Shown here in pieces: positions 45,546 to 57,085 of a DNA stretch of 64,000 nucleotides; position 1 is the first letter of the stretch; each line of letters opens with the position of its first letter. The position numbers were made by a program, and so were the translations under genes. Source of the DNA: Calliphora vicina (lineage: Eukaryota; Arthropoda; Insecta; Diptera; Calliphoridae); assembly GCF_958450345.1 (NCBI RefSeq), contig NC_088784.1, positions 60,683,247 to 60,747,246 of the forward strand, in the 5' to 3' direction. The notes under the pieces were generated by a model. It was not told the DNA's origin. It did not search any database and saw nothing but the letters and a program-made list of their open reading frames with translations.

Positions 45546-45678
45546 AAAACATCTCGATATTACGAATATTTCAATTTAACGAATGGGCCTGACAACATAT
45601 CGTTCGTTATACCGGGATTTGCCTGTATGTATAAAAGAAAGTGTAATTGTGTTTAATAGTGATTTTGTGTTGATGCAG

Positions 45679-45785
45679 ATGAAGATCCAGGCAGTGCAAG
45701 AAATGAGAAGATCACCAAATCCACTGACGACATACAACTCCAAAAATTCCTGGAAACAATAAACATACAGTTTTTGTACATTTAA
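45679..45785 (+). CDS. Hypothetical second exon, function unknown
   Basis: A TTGATGCAG acceptor is followed by an open stretch encoding EDPGSARNEKITKSTDDIQL followed by QKFLETINIQ, ending in TAA shortly after. It is hydrophilic and unrecognised. A further acceptor, TTTTTTTAG at 45852-45860, precedes NDDLWKQCHN and a stop at 45891-45893, which would be an alternative last exon. An AATAAA lies about 120 bp beyond. The ordering acceptor, exon, acceptor, exon, poly(A) signal is what makes the unit look gene-like. I see no homology. Confidence 0.3.
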
Positions 45786-46228
45786 AAGGAAAGTAGAGCT
45801 ATACATATATATAATTATCAGCAATGTAGAATACAATAAGTATTTGTTTTATTTTTTTAGAATGATGACCTGTGGAAGCAGTGCCACAATTAGGGATGCT
45901 ATTTGAAATTTCACATACAGGAACTCCGACAATTGCCACCAATGTTTTGCCAAATTGAAACATGAAATTTATATGTATTTTATATTTAAGTATTTATTCG
46001 TATTGTATTTAAAAATAAATGTAAAACATAAAGGAATTATTATTTATTGACAACGGTCTGGTGTCAAATCGTACACGAACGGTGTCAAATCGACAACGGA
46101 TGGTGTCAATTCGGCAACTGAATGGTGTCATTTTTTCGTTGTCAAATTGACACCGTTCGTGTACAATTTGTGCACATACGGGGTTGATACACTATTGACA
46201 CCGAATGGTGTCAAATCGTTCTCTGGGT

Positions 46229-47486
46229 CTACTGATATTAAATGTTTGATAGTTAACCCTTTGGTAAGTTATTTGCGGCTTAAAAAACATCCTTTACTTA
46301 TATGGAAAATACAAATTTTAATGGGTAAAACATGGAAAACATTGATATTACTGTTACGATGAAATTTGCATTGTAGCTGTGAACAGTCCCAAAAATGTGT
46401 TTTAGAAAAAAAGAGTTAATTTTATGTTTATTTCAAATAAAATTTTAAATATGAATTTAAATTGTTTATATGAATGTTCATTATAAACAGCCACCAGTAA
46501 CACATACAATTAATAATAAAATGCACCCGAGTGCTAATAATTTATTTAATTTTAATTTAATTTTCCAACAGAAACTGTGTGAAAAATATGTATCTATTTC
46601 AGAGCATCAGTACAAAATTGAATTTAAATTATAAATTAAATATGATGTCCTTTCCTTGGAGGCACTATTTGCAACCATTTTCTTTCTATATTATTTTTAT
46701 TTTAGCAATTTGTTTTATAAATTCACTTTATTTTATTTCTATTAAATTTTCTATTCATAGACGCATTTTATTTTCTATTACAACACATTCTATTTTATAT
46801 TTTCTATCTACTCTCTATACATTATTTTTTTTACTTTAAATAATTTGTCACAGCTCCATTATGTATTCTAAAATAAGTTTTCTCCATAAAGTATTAGAGT
46901 TTTAGTATATGGGAGAGAAAAAAAGGATTTTTTTGTATATTTTATATCATAACAACAACAATGAGGACAAACAGTAACAACAACAACAGCATAAAACTTA
47001 ATGATTTACAATGTCTCCCCTGTGGGTAAACATGGCAGTTTTTGCTCTGTTATCCAAGAAGCAGCGTCATCAGCAGCATCCAGCAGAATAGTTAGACCAT
47101 ACGAGTGTACGGACGATGGGTACGAATAAATTGTATGAAATAGTGGTAAAAAATGACACACATTTTTTACATCATTTACGAGTTGGCTGTAGTATTTGTG
47201 GAAAAAAAATAATTTTTTTCACGCAGTATAAAAATGATGCAATTTAAAGGATTTACTTTGTGCTTTATTTAAATGTGAGATGAAAAAAATTTCGATTTAA
47301 TTCTGCAGTTTTTAGTTATGGCGCATTTAAATGATAAACTCAAATGGTGATATGATTTTGTTCGTTGACAGGATTATTATGTATGTGGATGATGACTTTA
47401 AAGCGCAAAAATTCTTTAATGGAAAAATGTCACTATTTTAATACGATAAATTCGGAAATACACTGCTACTAATTAAGTTTATATTT
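46229..47486. other. Unassigned DNA, possibly unique
   Basis: No repeat signature was recognised. 46940-47120 has CAACAACAA words and a less AT-rich stretch (CTCCCCTGTGGGTAAACATGG). The open frame at 46579-46839 is hydrophobic by AT composition and unrecognised. If unique host DNA exists in this window, this is a candidate. Confidence 0.35.
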
Positions 47487-48214
47487 ATATCCTACACTAC
47501 CATTGTTGGGAGGGTATTGTGTGTTTGTGCTGATGTTTGTAGCCCCAAAAATACTAGTCTAACACTTACCTTAAAGTCGACTTAGAATCGCTTCCTGAAT
47601 CGATTAAACTATGCACAGTGGTATGAGAATAAAAGATGGAAATAAATCTGTAACTTCTAAACCCTTATGCCGATTTGAATTTCACATGCGCAAAGAGGAA
47701 GTGTAGTCGAGTTTAAGTTTTGACTTTGGACCAGAGTTAGCTTTTCAAAAGGTACAAATCCATTATACATCCTCTTAGAAAATTTTTATCCTCTTAGAAA
47801 ATTTTTAGATAACTTAAAAATAATAAAAGTACTTTTTTCCCCAAAACATTGCGAAAAATCGCCTTTTTTAACTATTAAACTAAAAAGTCGGTCCTCCCGA
47901 AATAAGACTTTATCGGTCATAAATGATTTTTTTCACAAATATGTTTTATATACAAATGTTGTACATATCGAATCATAATTGACCAGCTTAAAACTCTTAA
48001 AACTGTTGGTATCCAAAAACAATTAAATGTGAATCAGTTTCATAAAGATAGAAATTACGTGTCCTAATTTTATGACGATCGGCCCACAATTTGTCATAGC
48101 TTCCATATAAGGCCCGCTTCCGAAAATCAATCACTAACATAAATTATTGATATTTTAATGTAAGGTATTATATGGTTGGGCTTGACCGACTACATTTTCA
48201 TACTTGTTTTAATA
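47487..48214 (+). mobile_element. HINE-B fragment interrupted by a CAGTGGTATGAG piece
   Basis: It starts CCTACACTACCATTGTTGG followed by GAGGGTATTG, like the HINE-B 5' end. It continues after 47871 with GACGATCGGCCCACAA and CTTCCATATAAGGCCCGCTTCC, and ends near TATGGTTGGGCTTGACCGACT and CATACTTGTTTTAAT. A CAGTGGTATGAG-family piece (47616-47870) lies in the middle, with its second half inverted. Confidence 0.6.
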
Positions 48215-48745
48215 CAGTCATATTTTTATAACATTTTTTTTAGTGTTAAAAATTCAAGTAGTAGTAAACTATTTATTATTTACCAATCCGTTAATCCAAT
48301 GTATAATAAAGTGCCGTTCTCCGAAAAATTCATCAAAATATTATTTTTTTGCGACGTTGTATAATTTTCATGAAAGCAGCAATAGTAAGGTCCTGCTCAC
48401 CATCGACCAAGTTTTATAAATTTAATCCAAATGTAAGAAGTTTAAAATCAAGACTCACCCTAATCTTAACATCAATACACACTGGAGTACCGTTTCATTC
48501 CTACAACTAGTGTTTTGTAGGAAAAACCTACAACAGAAACTATTTTTAACTGTTTACTTTTTGTTTCTAGTAAAATAAACCACAGAAATTACAGCTTTTC
48601 ATATTATCATTTTGAATAGTTTTTAGAACAAAAGAAAATTCGTATGAAAAATTATAAACATTAAGTGGCATCTTGATATTTTAAACTTAATAGTAACAAT
48701 TATTTAATTTAAGTGTGTGTACGAGGCATGGTTCTTTAGTTTATG
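48215..48745. other. Unassigned AT-rich DNA
   Basis: No gene or element was recognised. Confidence 0.35.
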
Positions 48746-48747
48746 TA

Positions 48748-48980
48748 CACACAGAAAACAGATTTTTAGTAGCAAGCGAATGTGTTGCCAATCAAATGAT
48801 TCTAACTTATTGACGGAATTTTAAAATGTTAGAAGGGGTAACAAAAGTTTGATTGTCTCAACCAAAAATCTTCTTAATCAGCTGAATTTCTGTTGATAGA
48901 ACCGGAAAATTCTATGTGTGCAACCGATTGATTCGATTGGGTACAATTTCGGTTACTACTACGAATCACTTTTCTCTGTG
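48748..48980. mobile_element. Possible Tc1/mariner-type MITE (CACAGAAAA ends)
   Basis: The ends CACACAGAAAAC and CTTTTCTCTGTG are imperfect inverses, with TA at 48746-48747 and 48981-48982. 233 bp, non-coding. The short TIR makes this moderate. Confidence 0.5.
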
Positions 48981-49069
48981 TAATGATGAATGTATGTGTT
49001 TGTGTGAAACAAAGGAAAAACTATAAAGTTCCCTAGTGTCCGGTATGTTTTTTGAAATTAGTGAACAAA

Positions 49070-49195
49070 AATCGACTCGATTGGCATCGTTTAGAATGGA
49101 CTAGAATAGAGATTATTTGGATCTACCTAGAATACACTAATTTATTTAGAACATACTAATATAATATTGATTGGAATCGACGAGAAAGAAAAAAG
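49070..49195. repeat. Short block of GGAATCGACTAGAAT-type repeats
   Basis: Words such as GACTCGATTGG, GGACTAGAATAGA and GATTGGAATCGACGAGAA recur. They match the vocabulary of the longer degenerate repeat at 57420-58200. Confidence 0.6.
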
Positions 49196-49281
49196 TGCAT
49201 ACTTGCCACCAAAATTTTCATTGCAAAATGACCACGAGTTGCAATCTGCGATTAATATTTTTATTAATGAACAGTGCTGCA

Positions 49282-49735
49282 CAGTGGTATGAGAAAAAAA
49301 TAAGAGGGAAATAAATCTGTAACTTCTAAACCCTTAGTCCGATTTGAATGAAATTTGATATGCGAAAAGAAGAAGTGCTGTCGAGTTCAAGTTTTGAATT
49401 TTGACCGCATGAGCCCACAAAAGGTGCGGCCTATTTCTTTGGCTGTGTTCCGATTTTAAAACCATTACATATATAGAATCTTCTCGACGAGCGCTACAAA
49501 AAACCTCGTCGTAGCTTTTAAATTTTCCACATTTTTACCCACCCTACTCCAGTTTTTTGATAACAGCGGGTCCAAATATTTCCCGATTTTCTCCAACAAA
49601 TGTATATGTCAAACAAAAAAAGAATTGTTTAAAAATCGTCTCTGACTCCAAAGTTATATGCATTTGAATTTAAAAATTTTAAAAAAGGAGATTTTTTGCA
49701 AATTTTTGGGAATAAAGTACTTTTTTATACCCTCC
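49282..49735 (+). mobile_element. CAGTGGTATGAG-family copy, target of HINE-B copy 2
   Basis: Starts CAGTGGTATGAGAAAAAAAT and runs to AATAAAGTACTTTTT. The next family words, TTCTTTTTAAATTACCTAAA, appear at about 54354, right after HINE-B copy 2 ends. HINE-B therefore seems to have inserted into this element. Confidence 0.6.
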
Positions 49736-50298
49736 ACCACCATAAGTGGTGAATGAGGGACATTTTTTGTAAATATATTGCAGCTAATATCATAAAATTT
49801 TGCACTCGTTACTTTTATGATAAAAAGCGTAACTCTAGTGAAAATGATAAGAATCGGTCCAAGATTTCTCCTAGCTCCCATACAAATTTCTTCCCGAAAT
49901 ATATTACAAAATGCTTCGTGGATCGGCCCATATTTGACCATAGCCCCCATATAAAGTACACTTCCGAAAATCTCTGAAATTCGACATAAATAATCCCCAT
50001 ATATACCAAAATCGATGTACCTAATTCTATGAAGATCGGCCGATAATTGGTTATAGCTCCCATTCCGAAAAACACAATAACCTACATAAATATCTAAAAA
50101 ATATCAATATCAAAACAAAATTTCACACACATCCGTAGTTTATATTTAGAAATCATACTACTGGATTTTGTGAATATCGGTCCATATTTGACCATAGCTC
50201 CCATATAAGGTCCACTTCCAAAAATCAGTTAAGTACTCATAAGTCTCTTATAAATACATTTAAAAATCGACAAAAATTATACTCTTATATATACAGTA

Positions 50299-52708
50299 GA
50301 GTGACAATCAGTTGTATGGAAAAAAATTTTTGTTAAAATTTTGAAGAGTGCCGGGTGGAATATTGTGACACTAGGCCTAAATGTTAAGTGCTGAAAATTT
50401 GAGCCAAATCGGGCAACGATTTCTGGACGCGCATCGAGGTCAAAGTTCAGATATATGCAAAATTTTACTGTTAATATGGAATAAATAGGTGAAACTCGTT
50501 AACTTTCTGCATTGTTTTCTAGAAATATGTAGATTTATTTATATTAATGAATATTACATTAAAAAAAAGTTTTGGAAATTAACCCTGTATCTCCTTTGGT
50601 TCAAAATGACCCAAAAACTGTATTATCGCCAAAATTAGAGAAAAATGCAAATTTTTCAGTTTTTGAAAAAAATTTGCTACTAAATAAATACTTTTGCAAT
50701 TGAATGCAAAAGAATCGAAATATGTACGTAATTATCGTTGTAATGAGATATAAATGACAAAATTTGATTAAAAAATGTTAAAGTTATTACAAATTCGCCA
50801 GACCATTACCGTGTTTCAGACCACTTGAACAAAAAATTTAGAAACAAAATTTAGATATTTCGAGAAAAATTAAAATAAAAGCTCATTTTTACTTAAAATA
50901 TGTCCATATTTACTTGTATATGAGTTTTTGTCTTCGTAGGATACCGTTAACCTATTCGCAGGTATGGCCAAAAAAAATAATTTTTTTTAACGGCTGTTTC
51001 AAAACTCCATTTTCAAATTTTTAAAAATTTTGTTAAACAAATTTCAGATTTTTTATTGAGATCAAAATAGGGAATACAAATATGAAAAAATTATGTCAAT
51101 ACCTCTTACAGTTTTTCCGTACCTGCGATTGAAATTTTGCGTTTTTCAAGAAAAACTAATTTTTTGTCCATATTTAGGCGAATGAGTCCAATTTCCTTAC
51201 TGTTATAAATTTTAAGTAAAACCTATTCATAATATTATAGTCCTTGTAATTTTAAATATGTTCTGAAAGTTTTACTAAAATCGGAAAACGATAACCTTTG
51301 AATCGTGAAGGTCAAAGGCCAAATTTTTCAATATTTGGAATTTCTAATGAAAAGATAGCGAAATGTTACATATTTTTGGGCCGATTTTCATGAAACTTGA
51401 GGAAAATATATATTGGGGTCTAGCATTTACAACAACAGTGCAAAAATGAATTTTAACCTTTAAGAGGACTTGGGGTCAAAATGGTTGTGTTTTTCTTGAT
51501 TTTAAAAGTTGAGAATAATTTGGACCCCAAGTGCTGCTAAGGGTTAATTTCCATTTTTGTGCTGTTATTTTAAATTCTGGACTTTATGTTATATTTTCCT
51601 CAAGTTTCATGAAAATCGGCCCAAAAATATGTAACATTTCGCTATCGTTTCATTAGAAATTCCAAATATTAAAAAATTTGACTTTTGACCTTCACGATTC
51701 AAAGGTTATCATTTTCCGATTTTAGTGAAGCTTTCAGAACATATTTAAAATTACAAGGACTATAATATTGTGAATAGGTTTTACTTAAAATTTATAACAG
51801 TAAGGAAATTGGACTCATTCGCCTAAATATGGACAAAAAATTAGTTTTTCTTGAAAAACGCAAAATTTAAATCGCAGGTACGGAAAAACTGTAAGAGGTA
51901 TTGACATAATTTTTTCATATTTTTATTCCCTATTTTAATGTCAATAAACCCCAATGTGATGATCGAAAAAATCTGAAATTTGTTTAACAAAATTTTTAAA
52001 AATTTTAAAATAGAGTTTTGAAACAGCCGTTAAAAAAAATTATTTTTTTTGGCCATACCTGCGAATAGGTTAACGGTATCCTACGAAGACAAAAACTCAT
52101 ATACAAGTAAATATGGACATATTTTAAGTAAAAATGAGCTTTTATTTTAATTTTTCTCGAAATATCTAAATTTTTTTTCTACATTTTTTGTTCAAGTGGT
52201 CTGAAACACGGTAATGGTCTGGCGAATTTGTAATAACTTTAACATTTTTTAATCAAATTTTGTCATTTATATCTCATTACAACGATAATTACGTACATAT
52301 TTCGATTCTTTTGCATTCAATTGCAAAAGTATTTATTTAGTAGCAAATTTTTTTCAAAAACTGAAAAATTTGCATTTTCTCTAATTTTGGCGATAATACA
52401 GTTTTTGGGTCATTTTGAACCAAAGGAGATACAGGGTTAATTTCCAAAACTTTTTTTTAATGTAATATTCATTAATATAAATAAATCTACATATTTCTAG
52501 AAAACAATGCAGAAAGCTAACGAGTTTCACCTATTTATTCCATATTAAAAGTACAATTTTGCATATATCTGAACTTTGACCTCGATGCGCGTCCAGAAAT
52601 CGTTGCCCGATTTGGCTCAAATTTTCAGCACTTAACATTTAGGCCTAGTCTCACAATATTCCACCCGGCACTCTTTGAAATCTAAAAAAAAAAAATCGGC
52701 TGTCACTC
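50299..52708. mobile_element. 2.4-kb foldback with arms of about 1.18 kb
   Basis: It begins GAGTGACAATCAG and ends GGCTGTCACTC, with a TA TSD at 50297-50298 and 52709-52710. The two arms match almost base for base from GAGTGCCGGGTGGAATATTG near the ends to GTGCAAAAATGAATTTTAACC near the centre. The loop of about 50 bp lies near 51480-51530. It shares internal blocks (ATGAGTTTTTGTCTTCGTAG) with the foldback at 6535-7955 but has different tips. No coding frame; mobilisation by a Tc1/mariner-like enzyme is inferred from the TA target. Confidence 0.9.
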
Positions 52709-52715
52709 TAATATA

Positions 52716-53239
52716 CAGTGGTGGCCAGGTAATTAAGACAAAAATTGTTTGCTAAATTCCATGTAATTGTCAATTATTTTTTCAAATATTTCCACAAATA
52801 TGTATGCATGAGGACTGTTTTAACACACAAGTGTGTTTTATTCGACTGTATCAATTCATACATATTCACCACGAACTCATAAGATTTTTCTACAACTTGA
52901 CCAACAAATTTTTATTTTAAATAAACATATTTTCTCACATTTATATCATTATATTTTTATTATTTTAAAATATTCGGACCAAATTTCGTATTTTTAGTTC
53001 CATTAGTTGCGGTCATACCATGTTATTAACAGCGGATGTTCGCTCAGGTGGGTCAATGTATTTCCACATATATTTGTAAATATATATTTTACCGATTTTT
53101 CCAAACATTTTTGAGAAACTAGAAACATTAATAATAAATTGTATACCCTTAGAGCTCCTATTATTATGGCTCTAACGCACTTAAAATTCAGTTGATGAAA
53201 AAAATTCAAGTATTTGTCTTAAATTGGTGGCCACCACTG
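52716..53239. mobile_element. Tc1-like non-autonomous element
   Basis: The TIR CAGTGGTGGCCA / TGGCCACCACTG continues less perfectly inward (AATTAAGACAAA against TTTGTCTTAAATT). TA flanks both ends (52714-52715, 53240-53241). CAGTG-TGGCC is a common Tc1-type tip. The minus ORF inside (53003-53209) is not recognisable as transposase. Confidence 0.8.
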
Positions 53240-54410
53240 TAGATATCATTGTACCAAATTTTATGCAGATTGGCCGATAATTGGTCATAGCTCCCCTATA
53301 AGGCCCATTTCCGAAAAAAGATATTAACCTTAAAAAATATAAAAAACATATCGATATCAAAATGAAATTACGCACAGATCAGTAATTTGTATCCAGTAAT
53401 CATACTTCTGGATTTTGTGAATATCGATCCATATTTAACCATAGCTCCCATATAAGGTCCACTCCTGAAAATCACTAAAATCCTCATTAATTTCTTACAA
53501 ATATAGTTATCAGGTTGAAATTCAAAACAAATTTATTCAATATATAAAAAAAATCGATGTACCAAATTTTATGATGATAGCCCATAATTGCTCATAACCT
53601 AATTGCTAAGAACCACTTCAGGAAAACACATTAACCTGCACAAATATCCATAAAAATCTATACTGAACCAAAATTTCACACCGATCAGTAATTTGTATCC
53701 AAGAATCGTACTACAAGATTTTTTAAATATTGGTCCATAATTTGCCATAGCTCCCATATAAGGTCCACTCTTGTTAATAGCATTGTTTATATGAAATTCT
53801 ACAAAAATAGCCCTTAAATACTTAGGACCATAATAGGTCATTGCATTAATATATTAAACCAAAATAGTACACAGATCAGTAATTTGTATTCAAAAATCAT
53901 AATACTGAATTTTGTGAATATTGGTCCATAATTGGCCACAGCTCTCATATAAATACATAAAAATCACGTTGAAATATTTTATAACAATCGAATCATAATA
54001 GGTCATAGCTCCCACATAATTTCCACAACCAAATATTTTTAAATTTGTCTAAATATATTTGTATACCCTTTTTTGTACTCTGTTTCTTCACTTGAGGTTA
54101 AAAGGGAAAAATGTTGATCCAAACGTATTAACTAATTATTAAGTATATAAATTGTTAAATTTCATACGTTCTAATAGGAATTTCGGTTATAAATTGCTGA
54201 AATAGATACAAGTTTTTGTACATTTGAAATAAAATATATTCTGCGTAAACTAGTCTTTCTAACAATTGTTATATTATTTCTGTTTTTATACCATCATATT
54301 TAGGTGGAGGGTATTTAAGATTCGGCACGGCCGAATATAGTACTCTTACTTGTTTCTTTTTAAATTACCTAAATTCCTAATTACCTAATTTCTCTGCGAG
54401 TTGTTAAGGG

Positions 54411-55170
54411 AGACATATTATATATCAATAGATAGGGGATTTTGTCTATTTTTCAAAAATTTATATAACTTTTTACAATTAAAAAATTCATGGAATACTT
54501 TTTTGAAAAATATTACAAAAATTGCTTTTATTGAGTTTTTGCAAAGATACAAATCTTTCAAATTTAAAATAAATTTTTATTTATGAATATTTTTTAATAA
54601 AATTTTACAGTTAAATAGATTTTGCCATTGAAAATAGAAAACTAAACCAAATTTTGAAATTGTAATCAGGAATCCCGCAATTCCTAAAAAAGTGTTGAAA
54701 AATCCCAAAAATGTTTTTTTTTTAGTTTTTTTGGCTATAATATCCATACCAAGGACGGGGTTACCGGAACTCTTTACAAAACAATTAAAAATATATTTGG
54801 CCATCTAAGATGGGTTATTATATTTTTATATCGAGTATGCGATTTGAGAATTTTTGTCCTCAAGTTGAATTTTAGATAAAAAGAAATAAGCGTTTTTTGG
54901 ATGGTCCTGATCCCCTCGGTGTCAACAATTTGCAAATTTGTTTTCATTTAAAATATTTAATGTAAAGTTAGCTTTTAAAAAAGTGTAAATTCATAATACA
55001 CCTTCTTTGAAATTTTTTAGATAAAATAAAAAGAATAAAAGTACTTTTTTCCCAAAAACTAGCGAAAAATCGCTTTTTTAAATTTTTGAATTCAAATTCA
55101 TATAACTTGGAGCCAGTCACGATTTTTAAACAATTATTTTTGGTTTGACGTATACATTTGTTGTTAGTCC
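54411..55170 (-). mobile_element. CAGTGGTATGAG-family copy, reverse and truncated
   Basis: In reverse it shows TATCAATAGATAGGGGATTTTG (family 3' end), GGAATCCCGCAATTCC, CCATACCAAGGACGGGGT, CCTGATCCCCTCGG and ACATTTGTTGTTAGTCC. It stops where the next TIR element begins. Confidence 0.7.
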
Positions 55171-55177
55171 CGCTGCA

Positions 55178-55737
55178 CAGTGCGGCCAAAGGCACCTTTG
55201 TCCGGCCAAAAGTCGAAAAAACAAGTGTTTAGTTGGGGGTTTTTTTTCTACAGCTGAAGGTAAGAACAATACGTAAAATCAAAATCTGAATGTAAATTTC
55301 TAAATAGTAAATTGTTTGAAAGTGATATGCAAGGACTATTTTTTATTTTTAAAACAAAATTGATGTGATTGAGTGAAACATTTTTTTTTTGCGTTTTCCT
55401 GCTCTCTAAGCTATTGGAGGTAAGAAGTCATAGTATTATTTAACAAATAAAATAAAATTCAGCTGCAAGTATTTGCAAGTTGCCCTACGTTCGGCAAACA
55501 TTTTTTTATTTTTTTTGGTAACTGCCTTGCAAAAATTCTTTCTAGAGGGTTTATGCCGCTTTGATGTACATAAAATAACATAAAATACAACACCACATTT
55601 ATATATAAATATACAGTAAACTCTCGAAAACGTGAACTAAGGTAGAGCTACTCAAATACGTATGCATTTTAGTATGTAACATCACCATAATGCATTTTTC
55701 GACTTTTGGCCGGACAAAGGTGCCTTTGGCCGCACTG
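55178..55737. mobile_element. 560-bp MITE with perfect 43-45-bp TIRs
   Basis: The left CAGTGCGGCCAAAGGCACCT and the right AGGTGCCTTTGGCCGCACTG continue perfectly inward to GTCGAAAAA / TTTTTCGAC, about 45 bp in all (55176-55739 if CA/TG is included). I see no TSD. The interior is AT-rich and non-coding. Long unmutated TIRs imply a young element. Confidence 0.85.
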
Positions 55738-55739
55738 TG

Positions 55740-56779
55740 AGCTTTTTGAAAGAAAAAGCCTTAACTCATTTATTTTGTTTTGTTTGATTGGTTATCATTT
55801 TTTATAAGTATCAAATTCGATTCTGAATCGGATTTTTGCACCTATCAGGAAATTTAACAGCTTTATGTCGCTGAGTGAGATTCATGAAAAAAATGGAATC
55901 ATAAAATTGTCCTATTCATTTTTTGCGCAATTATTAAAGGGATCAAACTATTCCATATTTAAACCTAGAAAAAAATTAATTCCTCAACTAAAGACGAGTG
56001 CTGCATTTTATAAAACTACATAATTTCACAATATACAATATTTTAACACACGAATTGGACAATTATGTTTGGGATGAAACAAATGGATGTCTAGGATCTT
56101 CCGTTTTTGCGAAGTGTGTTATTAAACACTTGTGGAAGATCCAAAATCTACCAAAACCGCAATTTAATATTCTATAATGCATTGTTGGCTTTTAGTATGG
56201 AAACTCAACGATTGAACAAAAATTTTTAATAAGTGGACACACTCAACTGGAATGTGACTCAAGCCATTCCCTTATAGAAAGTAAAAATCAAAATAAGCAA
56301 ATAAATTTCCCATCGCAATTTGTGCAATACAAGCTCACCATTTGTGCAATACAAGCACAACGACTATTTTCTAAATTTTGAAAACATGCCTAAACGATAC
56401 TCTTTGATTCGTCCTGGTAAAAATATTGCTTACTATAAAAGTTCATGAAATGTATGTAATCAAACCTCAATTTCAAAATTTAAGCAGACTTAACTGACAG
56501 TCACGAATCTCTCCCACATAGATCAAAGTCGGTGATTAAAGATATCCCCCTGATTCACTTTATATGCAGTAAATAGCAATCCCAAAAAACCAAATACAGG
56601 ATTTGAAAAGTTTTTGCCTGCATATTGCCATCTTTTATGATAACTGGTTTAATAAGAAATACTTTTTCACAGTTCACTTCTGATTTAATCCTCTTAATTT
56701 CATGAATTATTTCCTTTTATTATTTAAACCTGAATTATTATAATAATATTATTTTTTAAAATTATATTTTCAACTCAAA
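55740..56779. other. Unassigned AT-rich DNA
   Basis: No gene or element was recognised. There is a local inverted pair around 56098-56142 (GATCTTCC against GGAAGATC). Confidence 0.35.
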
Positions 56780-56977
56780 ATTTCAGGTTTAAAAAAGCCC
56801 TAACTAAATATCAATGAAAAAGGGCCTTTATTAAAATAAAAAAAAAATTAATTTTAAAAGAGAAATAAAATGTGTTGCCTTTTTGTATCTAAAATTTTAC
56901 GGATTTTATTAAGTTTTTTCCTTCTCCTGTAAAGTAACAAAAAATCGAGTTACGCCTTTTTTATATTAAGCCATCGA
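56780..56977. mobile_element. TCGATGGCTTAATATAAA-type MITE, copy 2
   Basis: The right end CGAGTTACGCCTTTTTTATA and AAGCCATCGA plus TA matches copy 1 at 2304-2556, as does TTCCTTCTCCTGTAAAG. The left end is diverged (GGTTTAAAAAAGCCCTAACT). Confidence 0.75.
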
Positions 56978-56984
56978 TATATAA

Positions 56985-57085
56985 AAACTTAAACTCGACA
57001 ACACTTCTTCTTTTCGCACTTCAAATTTCATTAAAATTGGACTAAGGGTTTAGAAGTTACACATTTATTTCCCTCTTTTTTGCGC
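56985..57085 (-). mobile_element. CAGTGGTATGAG-family 5' fragment
   Basis: Reverse of the family start: CTTAAACTCGACAACACTTC, TAGAAGTTACACATTTATTT, CCCTCTTTTTTGCGC. The CAGTGG tip is lost. Confidence 0.65.

Larger units (their letters stand above)
39660..45625 (+). mobile_element. Pogo/Tigger-like DNA transposon hosting the Ty3/gypsy element
   Basis: The TIR CAGGCAAATCCCGGTATAAC is matched at the right end by the inverse GTTATACCGGGATTTGCCTG, and TA lies on both sides (39658-39659, 45626-45627). TA targets and a DDE_1-type transposase scrap (45435-45540) place it in the pogo/Tigger group of Tc1/mariner. Discounting the retrotransposon and one TSD leaves about 1,013 bp, so it was already internally deleted. 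ATATAACGAA words recur near the left end, and a 58-bp block near 39730-39788 is repeated at 44783-44841. Confidence 0.88.
39378..46228 (+). other. Gene-like unit flanked by GGTGTCAAATCG repeats, split by nested transposons
   Basis: Both flanks carry inverted and direct copies of GGTGTCAAATCG / CGACACCGT words: near 39415-39470 on the left and about ten near 46048-46222 on the right. The left tip (CACTGAGG) and the right tip (CTGGGTCTACTG) are only roughly inverse. Inside lie a short ATG frame with a strong splice donor (39483-39603), an acceptor with an open exon (45679 on), a second acceptor (45859-45860) and AATAAA at about 46014. The pogo-like element occupies the presumed first intron. 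It may be a TIR transposon with its own small spliced gene, or a host fragment caught between repeats. Confidence 0.4.
49736..54355 (+). mobile_element. HINE-B copy 2, with foldback and Tc1-like insertions
   Basis: The 5' end TATACCCTCCACCACCAT pairs with the sub-terminal GGTGGAGGGTATTTAAG near 54311. The copy ends in a perfect hairpin ATTCGGCACGGCCGAAT and CTTACTTGTTTC. Between them are degenerate units of about 110 bp containing GGTCCATATTTGACCATAGC and CCCATATAAGGTCCACTTCC (about 49910, 50185, 53270, 53430, 53720, 53930). Discounting the two insertions leaves about 1.7 kb. Terminal design equals HINE-A, so both belong to one HINE / DINE-1-like group. Its ORFs are unrecognisable. Confidence 0.8.
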
